DNA from: Roseococcus sp. SDR
Lineage (GTDB): Bacteria > Pseudomonadota > Alphaproteobacteria > Acetobacterales > Acetobacteraceae
Assembly: GCF_019083995.1 (NCBI RefSeq)
Contig: NZ_JAHRCU010000007.1
Span: 124,001 to 188,000, forward strand
Direction of reading: 5' to 3'
Length of the DNA: 64,000 nt
This document shows, one piece after another, positions 28,165-36,236 of this stretch. The notes beneath the pieces are model-generated. The model saw nothing but the letters and a program-made list of their open reading frames with translations, made no database searches and was not told the DNA's origin. How positions within the stretch are numbered: the stretch's first letter is position 1; every line of letters begins with the position of its first letter. Both the position numbers and the translations under genes were made by a program.

Positions 28165-28919
28165 CATGCGGCGCGCGCCAGAAGCAGCGCACCCCACGTC
28201 ATCCCTGCCCAGCCGGCGGCCGCGCCCCAGGCCACCATCGCCCGCGGCCAGAGCCAGACGGCGAGCGGGATGGCCTGCATGGCGTGGATGGCGAGAAAAT
28301 GCGCCACGCGCAGATCCCCCGCCGTGAAGTTCCAGTAGAAGGGCGGCCAGCCTGCGGCATTGCTGCCGCCCGCCACCCAGGCCGAGCCCTGCCCGCCGAT
28401 GGCAAAGCCCGTGACGCCACCCAGCACGCCCGTCAGGAGGAGGCCCAGCCCGGCCGCGAGGCGCGAGGGGCGCGGCACGGCGGGATTGCCGCGCCAGAGG
28501 ATCATCAGCCCCAGCAGGGCCGCCCCTGCCACCAGCAGCGTGGCGCCCAGGCCCATCAGGGCATAGACCACCGCACCCATCCCATCGCGCGCGAAATGGG
28601 ACGGCGCGCCCCAGGCCGCGCGCCAGGTGATCCAGCCCTGCTCGAACAGCGCCATGGCCAGCATCATCAGGACCACCGCGTGCGCGAGGCGCCCCGCCTG
28701 CTGCGCAGGCGAAAGCGCCGGCCAGAACCAGGCCAGCGTCCAGAACCAGGCAACGAAGGAGGCGGCGAATTTCGCCGGCTTCACCCAGACCGAGACGCCG
28801 TCGAACAGCCTTGGGTCCAGTGCTGCCAGCACGAGGCAGGCGAGCAGCCATGCGAGGGCCACCCAGCCGGCCCGCGCGAAATCCGGCTGCCGGCGATGCA
28901 GTTCCGCCAGCATGCTCAT
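28164..28919 (-). CDS. Polytopic membrane protein of unknown function
   Basis: A 251-residue protein with about seven hydrophobic helices and no recognised catalytic motif. Distinctive segments are VSVWVKPAKFAASF near residue 44, ALFEQGWITWRAAWG, and a late HFLAIHAMQ carrying two histidines within a membrane region that could bind a cofactor. The ATG at 28919 overlaps the stop of the upstream ABA4-like gene, so the two are one translationally coupled pair. It probably falls under the TetR regulator divergent from the pair. I cannot assign a function. Confidence 0.75.
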   Translation of the reverse strand: MSMLAELHRRQPDFARAGWVALAWLLACLVLAALDPRLFDGVSVWVKPAKFAASFVAWFWTLAWFWPALSPAQQAGRLAHAVVLMMLAMALFEQGWITWRAAWGAPSHFARDGMGAVVYALMGLGATLLVAGAALLGLMILWRGNPAVPRPSRLAAGLGLLLTGVLGGVTGFAIGGQGSAWVAGGSNAAGWPPFYWNFTAGDLRVAHFLAIHAMQAIPLAVWLWPRAMVAWGAAAGWAGMTWGALLLARAA

Positions 28920-29326
28920 CGCACCACGCGTCGCAGGCCGAGGAAGATGAGCAGGCCCAGCGGCCCGAGCAGGAAGGTGGGCGGCAGGGCCAGCCAGAGG
29001 ACCCAGCGCGGCAGCCCCTCCGCCGTCGCGCGCCGGGCCATCCAGGCGCCGAGGAAGAGATCGAAGGCCAGGTAATGCAGCCAGCCGGCCAGCAGCACCC
29101 AGGGCGAGGCGAAAAGCGCGGCCACGCCGGCCAGGCTGGAGAAGCCGCCCTCCGCCGACGGCATGGCGAAGGTCAGCACCACGCCATAGGCCAGCGCGAA
29201 GGTGACCGGCAGCGCCAGGCCACACAGCGCCCAGTTCACACCGCGCCGATGCGGGAAGAGCAGCAGCGCCACCCAGCCGGCCAGCGCCAGCGTATTGGCA
29301 AGGGTGAAGAGGGTCTCGGGCGTCAT
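28916..29326 (-). CDS. ABA4-like (DUF4281) membrane protein
   Basis: A 136-residue protein with four hydrophobic helices and the pattern of the ABA4-like/DUF4281 family: LFTLANTLALAGWVALL at the start, then SPWVLLAGWLHYLAFDLFLGAWMARRA and PLGLLIFLGLRR at the end. The plant relative is involved in neoxanthin formation, but bacterial members have no established role. The ATG at 29326 is preferred over an upstream TTG at 29341, which would start inside the inverted-repeat operator. It is coupled to the following membrane protein. Confidence 0.85.
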   Translation of the reverse strand: MTPETLFTLANTLALAGWVALLLFPHRRGVNWALCGLALPVTFALAYGVVLTFAMPSAEGGFSSLAGVAALFASPWVLLAGWLHYLAFDLFLGAWMARRATAEGLPRWVLWLALPPTFLLGPLGLLIFLGLRRVVR

Positions 29327-29338
29327 CGCGTGTCTGTC

Positions 29339-29377
29339 CAATGGTAAGTTGTCGATATCGCCGCGAACTGACCATTG
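29339..29377. promoter_or_regulatory. Inverted-repeat operator between the ABA4-like gene and the TetR gene
   Basis: CAATGGTAAGTT (29339-29350) and AACTGACCATTG (29366-29377) are 12-base arms matching at 11 positions, separated by 15 bases that contain CGATATCG. It lies in the 84-base divergent gap and overlaps the likely start region of the ABA4-like gene. It is a good candidate binding site for the adjacent TetR regulator, controlling both directions. Confidence 0.7.
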
Positions 29378-29410
29378 TCAAGTTCCGGCTGCGGCGCGAT
29401 ACGGGTGGGC

Positions 29411-30025
29411 ATGGCCGTCACCCCCAAGCCGCCCGGGCGCTTCCACCATGGCGATCTGCGCCGCGCCCTGCTCGATGCCCTGGCCGAGGCGCTTCGCGAG
29501 GATCCGCCCGAGGCGCTCTCCCTGCGGGACCTCGCGCGCCGGGCCGGCGTGGCGCATAGCGCCGCCGCGCCGCATTTCGGCGACAAGCGCGGGCTGCTGA
29601 CCGCCTTCGCCACCGAGGGCTATCAGCGCCTCGCCACAGCGCAGCGCGCGGCCATGGCGGCGGCGGCGCGGGATCCGGCGGCGCAGCTCGCGGCTTCGGG
29701 CCAGGGCTATCTGGGCTTCGCGCGGGAGAATCCCGGCCATTTCCGCCTGATGATGCGGGCCGATCTGGTGGATGGCACAAACCCGGCCCTCTGCGCCGCG
29801 CAGGCAGCCGCCTGGCAGCCCCTGGCCGAGGCCATCGCCGCCGGCACGCCGCATCTGGACGCGGCCGAGCGCCATGCGCGCATGGTCCTCGCCTGGTCGG
29901 GCGTGCATGGCTTCGCGGCGCTGGCGGCCGAGCAGGCCGGGCCGGTGCTGGCGGGCGAGGCGGGGCTGGAAGCAGCGGAGGCGGCGCTGGTGGAGGGCCT
30001 GGTCGGCGCCTGCCTCAGGCCGTGA
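29411..30025 (+). CDS. TetR/AcrR-family transcriptional regulator
   Basis: A 204-residue TetR repressor. The N-terminal helix-turn-helix lies at about residues 12-58 (ALSLRDLARRAGVAHSAAAPHFGDKRGLL), and the ligand-binding C-terminal domain resembles the WHG-type TetR_C group (GYLGFARENPGHFRLMM). The ATG at 29411 is chosen; an upstream in-frame ATG at 29375 overlaps the operator. It is divergent from the ABA4-like/membrane protein pair, which is its likeliest target. The 3' end overlaps the convergent phosphoesterase by 11 bases. Confidence 0.9.
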   Translation: MAVTPKPPGRFHHGDLRRALLDALAEALREDPPEALSLRDLARRAGVAHSAAAPHFGDKRGLLTAFATEGYQRLATAQRAAMAAAARDPAAQLAASGQGYLGFARENPGHFRLMMRADLVDGTNPALCAAQAAAWQPLAEAIAAGTPHLDAAERHARMVLAWSGVHGFAALAAEQAGPVLAGEAGLEAAEAALVEGLVGACLRP

Positions 30026-30722
30026 GCAGGCCGATCCGGTCTTCCTCGAAGACACCGCAGGTCAGCACGCCGCCGAAGACGGCGCCGGTGTCGAGGTTGA
30101 TGCGGTTCTCGCGCAGATCGGCCACGCGCTCGCGCACGGGCGTGTGGCCATGCACGATGAAGGCGCCGTGATCGGCCTCGCTGTCGAGGAAGGCGCCGCG
30201 GATGCGCATCAGGTCATCGGGGGATTGCGCATCGAGCGGCACGCCGGGCCGCACGCCCGCATGGGCGAAGAAATAGGGGCCGACGCGGTGCGAGAGCGTG
30301 AGGCCGCGCAGGAAGGCGATGTGATGCGCCGGGATGCCGGTGGCCCAACTTTCGCGCGGGGCGTGTTCGGCCATTCCCCAGCTCACCAGGGCTTCGCGCC
30401 CGCCGTAATACATCCAGTCCGTGGCGCTGGGCGCATCGCCATCCAGCGCGGCGAGCAGCGTCGCCTCATGATTGCCGCGCAGGTTCACCACGGGACATGC
30501 GTCGAAGTTGATCGCCAGTTCGATGGCGCCCGCGCTGTCGGGCCCGCGGTCGATGAAATCGCCCAGATGGATGAGCAGCGCGCCGGAGGTGGGGTTTTCG
30601 GCTAGATCCGCGCGGATCAGCGCGTGAAGTTCGCGCAGCTTCTCCGCACACCCATGCACATCGCCAATGGCATAGACGCGCTTTCCCCGCGGCATGGCCA
30701 CGGGCGACTTCAGCCATTTCAT
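30015..30722 (-). CDS. Metallophosphoesterase, serine/threonine phosphatase/ApaH-like
   Basis: A 235-residue calcineurin-like phosphoesterase with the full dinuclear metal signature: GDVHG (residues 20-24), GDFIDRGPDS near 54, RGNHE near 82, then late FAHAGVRPG and VHGHTPV. The size and order match bacterial PrpA-type protein phosphatases and short ApaH-like diadenosine-polyphosphate hydrolases; sequence alone does not separate these. It lies 57 bases downstream of prfB on the same strand, with hairpins in between. Confidence 0.9.
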   Translation of the reverse strand: MKWLKSPVAMPRGKRVYAIGDVHGCAEKLRELHALIRADLAENPTSGALLIHLGDFIDRGPDSAGAIELAINFDACPVVNLRGNHEATLLAALDGDAPSATDWMYYGGREALVSWGMAEHAPRESWATGIPAHHIAFLRGLTLSHRVGPYFFAHAGVRPGVPLDAQSPDDLMRIRGAFLDSEADHGAFIVHGHTPVRERVADLRENRINLDTGAVFGGVLTCGVFEEDRIGLLTA

Positions 30723-30733
30723 GGGCGGGAGGT

Positions 30734-30779
30734 GCAGGAACCTAAGGTTCCTGCCGGGGTCCAGGGGCAGCGCCCCTGG
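30734..30779 (-). terminator. Tandem palindromes after prfB
   Basis: Directly after the prfB stop on the minus strand lie CCAGGGGC-agc-GCCCCTGG (30761-30779) and a 21-base near-perfect palindrome, GCAGGAACCT-a-AGGTTCCTGC (30734-30754). There is no U-tract. They look like a REP-type intergenic element or an unconventional terminator between prfB and the phosphoesterase gene. Confidence 0.5.
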
Positions 30780-31911
30780 TTACCGCGCATTGGCGCTGGC
30801 ATCCGACCGCGTATTCCCCACGCGTGCCGCGAGTGCGGCCGCCATGAAGTCATCCAGATCCCCATCCAGCACGGCCGAAGGATTGCCCTTCTCGAGGCCG
30901 GAGCGGAGGTCCTTCACCAGCTGATAGGGCTGCAGCACGTAGTTGCGGATCTGGTGGCCCCAGCCGATATCGGTCTTGCCGGCCTCGATGCCGTCGGTGA
31001 TCGCCTCGCGCTTGCGGAGTTCCAGCTCGTAGAGGCGCGCCTTCAGCATTTCCATGGCGATGACGCGGTTGCGGTGCTGCGAGCGGTCCTGCGTCGACGC
31101 GGCGACGATACCCGTCGGGATATGCGTGAAGCGCACGCCCGATTCGGTCTTGTTCACGTGCTGCCCGCCGGCGCCGGAGGCGCGGAAGGTGTCGGTCTTG
31201 AGGTCGGCCGGGTTGATCTCGATCTCGATCTTGTCGTCGATCACGGGATAGACATAGACGCTGGCGAAGCTGGTCTGCCGCTTGTCATTGCCGCCGAAGG
31301 GGCTGATCCGCACCAGCCGATGGACACCGGTCTCGGTCTTGAGCCAGCCGAAGGCGTTGGGGCCGGTGACCTGCAGCGTGGCGGATTTGATGCCCGCCTC
31401 TTCGCCTTCCGACTGCTCGGTCACCGTCACCTTGTAGCCGCGGCGCTCGGCCCAGCGCATGTACATGCGCATGAGCATCTCAGCCCAGTCCTGCGCCTCG
31501 GTGCCGCCGGCGCCGGCATTGACTTCGAGATAGGCGTCGTTCCCGTCCGCCTCGCCCGAGAGCAGGCTTTCGATCTCCCGGCGCTTCGCCTCGGCGGCAA
31601 AGTTTTCGAGGTCCGCGACCGCGGCATCGGCCGTGGCCGTGTCATCCTCGGCCTCGGCCAGCTCGATGAGCTCGATCGCATCCGCCACGGCCTGTTCGAG
31701 GCGCTGCACGCCCTCGATCTGGTCCGCCAGGCGGGTGCGCTCGCGCATCACCTTGGAGGCTTCGGCGGCGTCATTCCACAGGGAGGGGTCTTCGGCTCGC
31801 GCGTTCAGTTCGGCGAGGCGGATGAGGGAGGCATCCCAGTCAAAGATGCCTCCTCAGCAGGGACACCGAAGCGGTGATCTGCTCTTGGAGCTGGAGGGCG
31901 TCTGCGCGCAT
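30780..31911 (-). CDS. prfB: Peptide chain release factor 2, programmed +1 frameshift
   Basis: RF2 is encoded in two frames. A 23-codon leader starts at ATG 31911 and ends at an in-frame TGA (31842-31840). A +1 shift at CTT-TGA-C continues into the main frame, reading on through [10 protein letters not shown] to 30780. The AGGAGG box (31855-31850) lies 3 bases before CTT, exactly as in the canonical RF2 autoregulatory site. The main frame has the RF2 anticodon tripeptide SPF (RISPFGG) and the catalytic GGQ (GAGGQHVNK). Low RF2 causes more frameshifting and so more RF2. It begins 6 bases after mrcA. Confidence 0.96.
31839..31855 (-). promoter_or_regulatory. RF2 +1 programmed frameshift signal
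   Basis: On the minus strand the order is AGGAGG, CAT, CTT, TGA, C. The internal Shine-Dalgarno, the slippery CTT and the TGAC stop context are the three known elements of the bacterial prfB recoding site. A conventional gene caller will start prfB downstream and lose its N terminus. Confidence 0.95.
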
Positions 31912-31917
31912 GGCGGT

Positions 31918-34482
31918 TCAGTAGAGCCCGCCCAGCCCGCTGTCCACCCGGGCGGCCGCGCCCGAGCCCATTTCCGTCGGCATGGTGGCGGAATTTTCCG
32001 TCCCCGGCCGGAAGGCCTCCAGGATGGTCTCGCCGCGATCGGTCTGGATGCGGACCAGCGCCACGCCCGGCGGCGCGCGGAAGGGCACGGCGGGGCTGCC
32101 CTGCAGGGCGGCGGCCAGCACCTCGCGGAAGATCGGCGCGGCATTGGTGCCGCCGGTCTCGCCTTGGCCCAGGCTGCGCGGATCATCATAGCCGACCCAG
32201 ACGGCGATCACGATATCCGGCGTGAAGCCGACGAACCAATTGTCCTTGTAGTCATCCGTCGTGCCGGTCTTGCCCGCGACGGGGCGGTTCAGGCCGGCGC
32301 CGGCGCGCGCGCCCGTGCCGCGCTGCACCGCGCCCTGCAGGATGCTGGTGATCTGGAAGGCGGCGATGGGGTCCGCGATCTGCCGGCGATTGTCGGTGAA
32401 TCGCGGCGGCCCGCCCTCGGGGCCGGAAGAGCAGCCGGCGCAATCGCGGTTGCTGCTGCGCCAGATCACGCGGCCGCGCTGGTCCTGCACGCTGTCGATC
32501 AGCGTGGGCTCCACCCGCTTGCCGCCGTTGACGAAGCTCGCATAGGCCGCCGCCTGGCGCAGCACAGTCGTCTCGCCGGCGCCCAGGCTCATCGAGAGGA
32601 AGCGCGGCATGTTCTCGATCACGCCGAAGCGGGCGGCCGTCTCGCTCACGCGATCCATGCCGACCTCCTGCGCGATGCGGACGGTGACGAGGTTGAGGCT
32701 GCGCTCCAGCGCGTTGCGCATGGTGACATAGCCGCCGGAGGAGCCGCCGCCGTAATTGCCAGGCCGCCAGACGCCCTGCGGGGTGGCGATCTCGACGCCG
32801 CCATCCAGGAAGCGCTGGTTGGGCGGGATGCCCTGCTCCAGCGCCGAGATGTAGACATAAGGCTTGAAGGAGGAGCCGGGCTGCCTGAGCGCCTGGCTCG
32901 CGCGGTTGAACTGGCTGCGCTCGAAGCTCCAGCCGCCGGCCATGGCGAGAACACGGCCGGTGTTGGGGTCGAGCGCGACGACGGCGCCCTCCACATCCGG
33001 GATCTGGCGCAGCAGCACGCGGTCGGCGCGCGGCGCGGGCGCATTGCGCGGCGGCGTGGCGCCGGCGGCCGGTGCGGCGGCCGGCGCCGGCTCCACCATC
33101 ACGACGTCACCCAGCGCCAGCACGTCGGACATGCGGCGCGGCGGGTTGCCCAGGCGCACGGGCTGAATGCCCTGGCTCGGCAGCACGGGGCGGGCCCAGG
33201 CCAGATCCTCCAGCAGGATGGTGCCGGTGCGCGGCTCGGCGGGGGCACGCGGGTTGGCGCGCTCGAACCAGCCCACGCGGGCGTCGCGCTCGCGCAGCTC
33301 GATCACCACGGCCTGGCGCCATTCAGGCAGCATGCCGGGCGGGCGGCCGAAAGCCTCCAGCGCGGGCAGCCATTCCGTCGCGCCATGGGCGCTCTTCGCC
33401 AGCGGGCCGCGCCAGCCGCCGCGGCGGCGGTCGAAGGCGAGCAACCCGTTGCGCAGCGCGACCTCCGTCGCGGCCTGGAGGGCGGGGTCGAGACTGGTGC
33501 GGACGACAAGGCCGCCGCCCTGCGTCTGCTCCTGCCCGAAGCGGGAGATCAGCTCGCGCCGCACATCCTCGGTGAAGTGGCCACCCACGGGGACGACTTC
33601 CGGCCGGCGGAAGGGGCGGGCCAGGATGGTCTCGGCGCGGGCGGTGGCGGCCTCCTCGGCCGTGATCACGCGGTCATCCACCATGCGCTCGAGCACCCAG
33701 TTGCGGCGGATGCGGGCCTGCTCGGGGAAGCGCAGCGGATTGTAGTTGTTGGGCGCCTTGGGCAGGGCCGCCAGGAAGGCCATCTCGGAGAGGCTCAGCT
33801 CCTCAAGCGACTTGTTGAAATAGGCCTGGGCGGCGGCGGCCACGCCATAGGCCTGGGCGCCGAGGAAAATCTCGTTCAGGTAGATCTCGAGAATGCGGGA
33901 TTTGGGCAGGGCGTTTTCCAGGCGGATCGCCAGCAGCGCCTCGCGCGCCTTGCGCAGCACCGTGCGGTCGCTGCCCACCAGCATGTTCTTCGCCACCTGC
34001 TGGGTGATGGTGGAGGCGCCGACCATGCGGCGGCCCGTCCCGTATTGCTCGATATTGGTGATGATGGCGCGGATCACCGCCGCCGGGTCCACGCCGTGGT
34101 GGCTCTCGAAATTCTGGTCCTCGGCAGAGATGAAGGCCTGTTGCAGGCGGCGCGGGATCGCCTCGATCGGCACGAAGACGCGGCGCTCTGCGGCCAGTTC
34201 GGCCATCAGGCGGCTGTCGCCGGCATAGATGCGGCTCATCTGCGGGGGCGAGTAGTCGGCCAGCCAGCGATAGTCGGGCAGGCCAGCCTCCAGGCTGCGA
34301 TACAGGCCATAGGCCGCGACCGCGCCGCCCAGCGCCAGGACGGCGGCCAGGATGAAGAGGCTGCGGATGAAGCCTCCGAACAGCCGGAAGGGCGGCCGCT
34401 TTTTGGGCGGCGGCGGGGGCGCGAGCTTGTCCGGCCGCGGCGGGACGACCGGGGCCTCGATGGCGGGCGGAGGCGTATTCAT
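31918..34482 (-). CDS. mrcA: Penicillin-binding protein 1A (bifunctional transglycosylase/transpeptidase)
   Basis: An 854-residue class A PBP. A Pro-rich cytosolic tail and one membrane helix (FIRSLFILAAVLALGGAVA) precede the GT51 domain, with AEDQNFESHHGVD near residue 122 and STITQQVAKNML. The transpeptidase has the SxxK serine in GSSFKPYVY, an RSLN motif (SxN-type) and KTGTT. It polymerises and cross-links peptidoglycan in the periplasm. The insertion between GT and transpeptidase domains (about residues 330-500) contains an OB-like segment with an Ala/Pro linker, usual for PBP1A. prfB follows 6 bases downstream on the same transcript, an arrangement recurrent in alphaproteobacteria. Confidence 0.96.
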   Translation of the reverse strand: MNTPPPAIEAPVVPPRPDKLAPPPPPKKRPPFRLFGGFIRSLFILAAVLALGGAVAAYGLYRSLEAGLPDYRWLADYSPPQMSRIYAGDSRLMAELAAERRVFVPIEAIPRRLQQAFISAEDQNFESHHGVDPAAVIRAIITNIEQYGTGRRMVGASTITQQVAKNMLVGSDRTVLRKAREALLAIRLENALPKSRILEIYLNEIFLGAQAYGVAAAAQAYFNKSLEELSLSEMAFLAALPKAPNNYNPLRFPEQARIRRNWVLERMVDDRVITAEEAATARAETILARPFRRPEVVPVGGHFTEDVRRELISRFGQEQTQGGGLVVRTSLDPALQAATEVALRNGLLAFDRRRGGWRGPLAKSAHGATEWLPALEAFGRPPGMLPEWRQAVVIELRERDARVGWFERANPRAPAEPRTGTILLEDLAWARPVLPSQGIQPVRLGNPPRRMSDVLALGDVVMVEPAPAAAPAAGATPPRNAPAPRADRVLLRQIPDVEGAVVALDPNTGRVLAMAGGWSFERSQFNRASQALRQPGSSFKPYVYISALEQGIPPNQRFLDGGVEIATPQGVWRPGNYGGGSSGGYVTMRNALERSLNLVTVRIAQEVGMDRVSETAARFGVIENMPRFLSMSLGAGETTVLRQAAAYASFVNGGKRVEPTLIDSVQDQRGRVIWRSSNRDCAGCSSGPEGGPPRFTDNRRQIADPIAAFQITSILQGAVQRGTGARAGAGLNRPVAGKTGTTDDYKDNWFVGFTPDIVIAVWVGYDDPRSLGQGETGGTNAAPIFREVLAAALQGSPAVPFRAPPGVALVRIQTDRGETILEAFRPGTENSATMPTEMGSGAAARVDSGLGGLY

Positions 34483-34645
34483 GCGCGCCCTCTAGCACAA
34501 AATCCGAACGAATCGCGCGCCTTCTGCGCGGGTCCGGGATGCGGCCATTCATATGGAGCGCAAGAAAGGTGAAGGCCACCTAGCTTGCGGCGTAATCTTG
34601 CTGCTACACACGCCGCTTCATTCGGTGCCCCTCGGGAGAACAAAC

Positions 34646-36232
34646 ATGGCCTGGACCCGGAGAATCTTCGCCCTGCTGGGGGCGCTTTCCTTGGCGACGC
34701 CCCTTCAGGCGCAACCCGCGGACCGGACCCTGAACATGGCGGTCGGCGCCCCGGTCACCTCGCTGGACCCGCATTTCCACCAGCTTTCGCCCAACAACGC
34801 CGTAGCGGCGATGATCTTCGACCGGCTGATCAACACCGATGGCCAGGCGCGCATGCAGCCCGGCCTGGCCGAGAGCTGGACGGCCATCGCGCCCGATGTC
34901 TGGGAGTTCAAGCTGCGGCGCGGGGTGCGCTTCCACAACGGCAATGAATTCACCGCAGAGGATGTGGTCTTCACCTTCCAGCGCGTGCCGAACGTGCCCA
35001 ACAGCCCGTCCAGCTTCGCCGCCTTCGTGCGCCCGATCCGCAATGTGGAGGTGGTGGACAGCCACACGCTGCGCATCACCACCAACGGCCCCTATCCCCT
35101 GCTGCCGCAGGACATGACGAACCTCTACATCCTCGACCGCGAGACGCATCAGGGCGTCACCACCGAGGATTTCAACGCCGGCCGTGCCGCCATCGGCACC
35201 GGGCCCTACCGCATGGTCAGCCATCGCATGGGCGACCGCATCGAGTTCGAGCGCAACGAGCAGTATTTCGGCGAGCGCCCGGCCTTCGCCCGCGTGAATT
35301 ACCGCATGATCACCAATGACAGCGCCCGCACCGCGGCGCTGCTGGCGGGCGATGTGGAGTTCATCGACCAGGTTCCCACGGCCGACCTCACGCGCCTGCG
35401 CGGCGATCAGCGCATCGCGATGAGCGAGGTGACGGGCCTGCGCCTGATCTATCTCAGCTTCGACCACCACCGCGATGAGGCCTCGCCCTTCGTGACCGAC
35501 GCCGAAGGCCGCCCCATCCCGCGCAATCCGCTGCGCGACATCCGCGTGCGGCGCGCGCTGTCCATGGCGATTGATCGCCAGGCCATCGTGGACCGCGTGA
35601 TGGAAGGGGCCGGCACGCCGACGGCACAGTTCTTCCCGCCCGGCATCTTCTCCTTCATCAATGACTTCCCCGCCCAGCGGCCGGACCCCGAGGGTGCGCG
35701 CCGCCTGCTGGCCGAAGCGGGCTTCCCGAACGGCTTCCGCATCACCCTGCATGGGCCGAATGACCGCTACCCCAATGACGGCCGCGTGATCCAGGCCATC
35801 GGCCAGATGTGGACGCGCATCGGCGTGCGCACGGCGGTCGAGGCGCAGCCCTGGACCACCTTCGTGGCCCGCGCCGGCCGTGGCGAGTTCTCCGCCTTCC
35901 TCATCGGCTGGGGCTCCAACCCCGAGGGTTCGCACCCGCTGCGCAACCTGATCGCGACGCCGGATCGCGAGCGCGGCTGGGGGGCCAGCAACCGCGGCCG
36001 CTACAGCAACCGCGCGATTGATGCCCAGCTGGAGCAGGCGCTGCGCGAGATCGACGATGCGCGGCGCGAGCAACTGCTGATCGCCGCCCAGCGCGCCGCC
36101 TTCGAGGATGTGGCCATCGTGCCGCTCTACATCCAGACCAATATCTGGGCGATGCGGCGGAACCTCCAGCATGCCTCGCGCGCGGATGAGCTGACCCGGG
36201 CACAGGATATCCGCCCCGCCGCGGCACGCTGA
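34646..36232 (+). CDS. Peptide/dipeptide ABC transporter substrate-binding protein
   Basis: A 528-residue family 5 solute-binding protein with a signal peptide ending PLQAQ and the typical start DRTLNMAVGAPVTSLDPHF. GLAESWTAIAPDVWEFKLRRG is followed by VRFHNGNEFTAEDVVF, the SBP_bac_5 signature. It would bind peptides, or possibly other solutes of this family such as nickel chelates or sugars, in the periplasm. CGGGAGAAC precedes the ATG at 34646. It is first in an operon with two permeases and two ATPases. Confidence 0.92.
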   Translation: MAWTRRIFALLGALSLATPLQAQPADRTLNMAVGAPVTSLDPHFHQLSPNNAVAAMIFDRLINTDGQARMQPGLAESWTAIAPDVWEFKLRRGVRFHNGNEFTAEDVVFTFQRVPNVPNSPSSFAAFVRPIRNVEVVDSHTLRITTNGPYPLLPQDMTNLYILDRETHQGVTTEDFNAGRAAIGTGPYRMVSHRMGDRIEFERNEQYFGERPAFARVNYRMITNDSARTAALLAGDVEFIDQVPTADLTRLRGDQRIAMSEVTGLRLIYLSFDHHRDEASPFVTDAEGRPIPRNPLRDIRVRRALSMAIDRQAIVDRVMEGAGTPTAQFFPPGIFSFINDFPAQRPDPEGARRLLAEAGFPNGFRITLHGPNDRYPNDGRVIQAIGQMWTRIGVRTAVEAQPWTTFVARAGRGEFSAFLIGWGSNPEGSHPLRNLIATPDRERGWGASNRGRYSNRAIDAQLEQALREIDDARREQLLIAAQRAAFEDVAIVPLYIQTNIWAMRRNLQHASRADELTRAQDIRPAAAR

Positions 36233-36236
36233 CGAC

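Noticed and set aside
31780-31860. prfB read as a frameshifted pseudogene
   Set aside because: The in-frame TGA is at the canonical CTT-TGA-C site with an upstream AGGAGG, so this is programmed recoding and not a mutation.
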